A stretch of 7,975 bases of DNA from Spirochaetales bacterium (GTDB lineage: Bacteria > Spirochaetota > Spirochaetia > SPDA01). Numbering within the stretch: the stretch's first letter is position 1; each line of letters starts with the position of its first letter. The stretch covers positions 1 to 7,975 of the forward strand of contig SPDA01000071.1 of the NCBI GenBank assembly GCA_004525155.1. Direction: 5' to 3'. Under the pieces are notes generated by a model. It did not search any database, was not told the DNA's origin, and was given only the letters and a program-made list of their open reading frames with translations. Positions 5,933 through 7,975 of this stretch are shown here, in pieces. The translations under genes were made by a program, and so were the position numbers.

Positions 5933-6748
5933 TTAATATTGCAACAGGGGCTTGATTTCCCCGGAAGAATACTCCGCCGGTAAAATGGAAGGACCAGGAT
6001 ACCGGGGTGATAGTATTATACCTTTACTGAGCATATGGTTAAAGAGGTCTCCGTACTCTCCCGGGCCGCAAAGGGCGGTTAAATAGGGCCCCCTGCGTCT
6101 GAAAAGACGGCAGGAGAAGGCATCCCAGCGTTCGGTGCTGAATTTTCCTGCAAAGGCCAGCAGGTCGTAGACGCACCGGGTAAGAGCGGAAAGCAGAAGG
6201 GGCGAAACCGCTTCCTCCTCATCGTCCCCCGGGAAGACTTCTTCCTTTGAAATCACGGCACAGGGGGCAAAGGAACCGGGAAAGGGAAGCAGGGGTACAA
6301 GGCGCGAGCACTGCAGGGGTGCAGGTAAAAAAGGCCGCCACAGTGAAACCGAACCTTCTTCCGGTTCTTCGAGGGCCGGATCCGCGGGAAGGATATTCAG
6401 AATCCGCAGGGCCTTGTCCCAGGAAGGGAAAAGCCGCAGGTGCGGAAATTCGGGAACCATTTTCCGAAGCGCCTTTGCCAGTTTCTGCCTGTACAGGGAG
6501 GGGTATTCGGCAAGAAGGCCTTTGGAAACGCTGTTTTTAAGGTCAGTTATCACCCGCGGAGGCTTGTGCCCCAGAAAGGCACGGCCGTTGTTCAGGTACA
6601 TGTCCAGGTACCGCTTTCCCTGGACATCGTACACGCGGTAATCCCTGGCCCGGTGCAGAAGAGGCATTTTGCCGAGAAGCGGGGAAATCGGGGAGCCCAC
6701 CGTTAACCGACCGGCCGCAGGCTTGAATATTTGGGAATAAATTGGCAT
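5933..6748 (-). CDS. Degenerate class III aminotransferase-like protein (HemL fold remnant)
   Basis: A 271-residue protein whose two ends resemble class III PLP aminotransferases such as glutamate-1-semialdehyde aminomutase. The N-terminus (about 5-65: SQIFKPAAG, PLLHRARDYRVYDVQGKRYL, NNGRAFLGHKPP) matches the region where that family reads a DVDGxRYIDY...GHxxP pattern. The C-terminus (about 218-270: GPYLTALCGPGEYGDLFNHM, LSKGIILSPRYPG, SSGEIKPLLQ) matches the small-domain end. The middle is much shortened: I find no DEV.GFR motif and no lysine-GGG.P loop for the Schiff base, and the family is usually about 430 residues. The protein is therefore unlikely to be an active aminotransferase. The start at 6748 is chosen because homology begins there, but it lies inside the helicase gene (46-base overlap) with a weak ribosome site. 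A GTG at 6700, just past the helicase stop, is the alternative. The function is unknown. Confidence 0.68.
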   Translation of the reverse strand: MPIYSQIFKPAAGRLTVGSPISPLLGKMPLLHRARDYRVYDVQGKRYLDMYLNNGRAFLGHKPPRVITDLKNSVSKGLLAEYPSLYRQKLAKALRKMVPEFPHLRLFPSWDKALRILNILPADPALEEPEEGSVSLWRPFLPAPLQCSRLVPLLPFPGSFAPCAVISKEEVFPGDDEEEAVSPLLLSALTRCVYDLLAFAGKFSTERWDAFSCRLFRRRGPYLTALCGPGEYGDLFNHMLSKGIILSPRYPGPSILPAEYSSGEIKPLLQY

Positions 6749-7975
6749 ACCCGGCCGTCTTCGAAGGCGACGGTGATAATGACCTGGCTTCCGCTCACCC
6801 GCTGCCCAGCAACAAGGCCTCTGCCGTATTCAGGGTGGTCCACTTCCATACCCGGGGGAAAACCGCCTTCCTCAGTCCTCGAATAGGTGGCCTTTTCGGT
6901 TACCAGGTTTTTAGGGAATTCCGACAGAAAGCGCGAAGGGGCGGCGGGCATGGTCCTTCCCCAGATCTGCCGCATGCCGCAGGTGGTCAGGTAGAGCTCC
7001 TCCCTGGCCCGGGTAATGCCCACATAGAAAAGCCTGCGCTCCTCCTCCAGATCATCTTCATCGTTTTCGCTGCCCCGGAGACTGGGGAAAAGGCCTTCTT
7101 CCATGCCCGTTATGATGACACGGTCGAATTCAAGCCCCTTGGTGTTGTGCAGGGTGATAAGGGTTACCCTGTCTTCGGTCCCCTCCTCCTGCCCTTCTAT
7201 CCTGGAGCGGTCAAGTTCGAGATCCTCGAGAAACTGGAGCAGGCCCTCAAGGCCCTTGCCGTAATCGGAGGCGGCCGTTACCACTTCTTCAAGGTTTTTC
7301 ATGCGCGCGGTACCGGATACAGCGTCCTCTTCCATATAAAACTGTTTCAGGCCGAAAGACGAAATAACCTCCTCCACCAGACTGAAGACGGGCGCCTCTT
7401 TCATGAATTCCGCGCAATGGGAAAAGGCATCGGAAAAAACGGACGCGCCCTTTTTCGCCGACCCCGAAAGGGAGGGTATGGCACGGGCAAGGGCTTCGAT
7501 AAAATCGAGACCTGTTTCGACACGGCGGGACATGATTTTCGCGAGGGCCGCGTTTCCCAGGCCCCTCGCCGGCTTGTTGATAATCCGCCGGAAGCCGACT
7601 TCATCCCTCGGATTGACGAGCAGGCTCAATGCGGCCAGGGTGTCCTTTACCTCCTCCCTGCTGTAGAAGGAGACACTCCCTACAAGCCGGTAGGGTATGT
7701 GATTTCTGCTGAAGCAGTGCTCGAACTCCCGGGACTGGGCATTTACCCGGTAGAGAATGGCGGTGCCTCCGCGGTTTTCGCCTGCGAGAAGTTCCGCTCA
7801 GAAGGCAGCTTCCTCCCTGTGGTCCCGGAGGTACACAAGCACGGGTTTTATTCCTCCGGTTTTGCCTGTCCAGAGAGTTTTACCCAGGCGGCCCCTGTTG
7901 TTGCTTACAACCCCGGAAGCCAGGGACAGTATGGGGGGCGTGGAGCGGTAATTCTCCTCGAGCCTGATTATGTCC
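6703..7975 (-). CDS. UvrD/PcrA-type DNA helicase, C-terminal part, with in-frame TGA (runs off right edge)
   Basis: C-terminal part of a superfamily 1 3'-5' DNA helicase of repair. From the right edge it reads DIIRLEENYRST (motif IV region), AILYRVNAQSREFE, PYRLVGSVSFYSREEVKD and LLVNPRDEVGFRRIINKPARG. Then come TLITLHNTKGLEFDRVIITG with EEGLFPS (motif V) and EEERRLFYVGITRAREELYL (motif VI). The end, HPEYGRGLVAGQRVSGSQVI to FEDGRVCQF, is the Tudor-like domain of UvrD/PcrA rather than Rep. The frame carries a TGA at 7798-7800, between EEAAF and AELLAGENRGG, with clear homology on both sides. The part after the stop has no convincing start (a TTG at 7629 lacks a ribosome site), so this is a nonsense allele or a sequence error rather than two genes. 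The stop at 6703-6705 lies within the next gene. If the TGA is real, motifs V and VI would be lost. Confidence 0.88.

Noticed and set aside
7798..7800. TGA read as tryptophan or selenocysteine
   Set aside because: Other genes here end in TGA, TGG is used for Trp, the second interruption is TAA rather than TGA, and a helicase is not a known selenoprotein.
1..7975. Mobile element, CRISPR array or phage genes
   Set aside because: No transposase, integrase, terminal repeats or spaced direct repeats were found; the content is housekeeping.

Overview
The window looks like chromosomal DNA from a spirochaete, most likely a treponeme or a close relative, with moderately high GC. Three things point there: the order helicase, small membrane genes, rplM, rpsI, recX; the lamin-tail lipoprotein with a loose lipobox; and the type of membrane proteins beside the ribosomal genes. 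As far as I recall, Treponema pallidum carries recX, rpsI, rplM and a UvrD-type helicase close together in the TP1023-TP1028 region. That is memory, not a search. No mobile element, CRISPR array, tRNA or rRNA is visible.

Right part (about 3218-7975, all read on the minus strand, so from high to low coordinates). A UvrD/PcrA-type helicase enters from the right edge and is interrupted by an in-frame TGA at 7798-7800. It overlaps a gene for a shrunken class III aminotransferase-like protein. That gene is followed closely by a gene for a membrane protein with a lysine-rich and then very acidic tail. A promoter with a perfect TTGACA box follows, in front of a small two-helix membrane protein gene, also with an acidic tail, which is interrupted by an in-frame TAA at codon 30. 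Next, behind another TTGACA box, comes the rplM-rpsI ribosomal operon, with recX overlapping the end of rpsI.

Middle (2178-3215, plus strand). One gene for an exported lipoprotein with a lamin tail domain ends only two bases from the end of recX, tail to tail.

Left part (1-2046, minus strand). An aldo/keto reductase gene is divergent from the lipoprotein gene. It is followed by a CRP-like cyclic-nucleotide-binding protein gene and then by the start of glmS, which leaves the window at the left edge. The reductase and CRP-like genes each have a possible extended -10 promoter with the same core, TCTGYTACACT.

Most of the window is ordinary housekeeping sequence. The points that stand out are two reading frames cut by single nonsense codons within 3 kb, an aminotransferase-like protein without its catalytic centre, and two neighbouring membrane proteins with acidic tails. 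No gene-free stretch exceeds about 130 bases.
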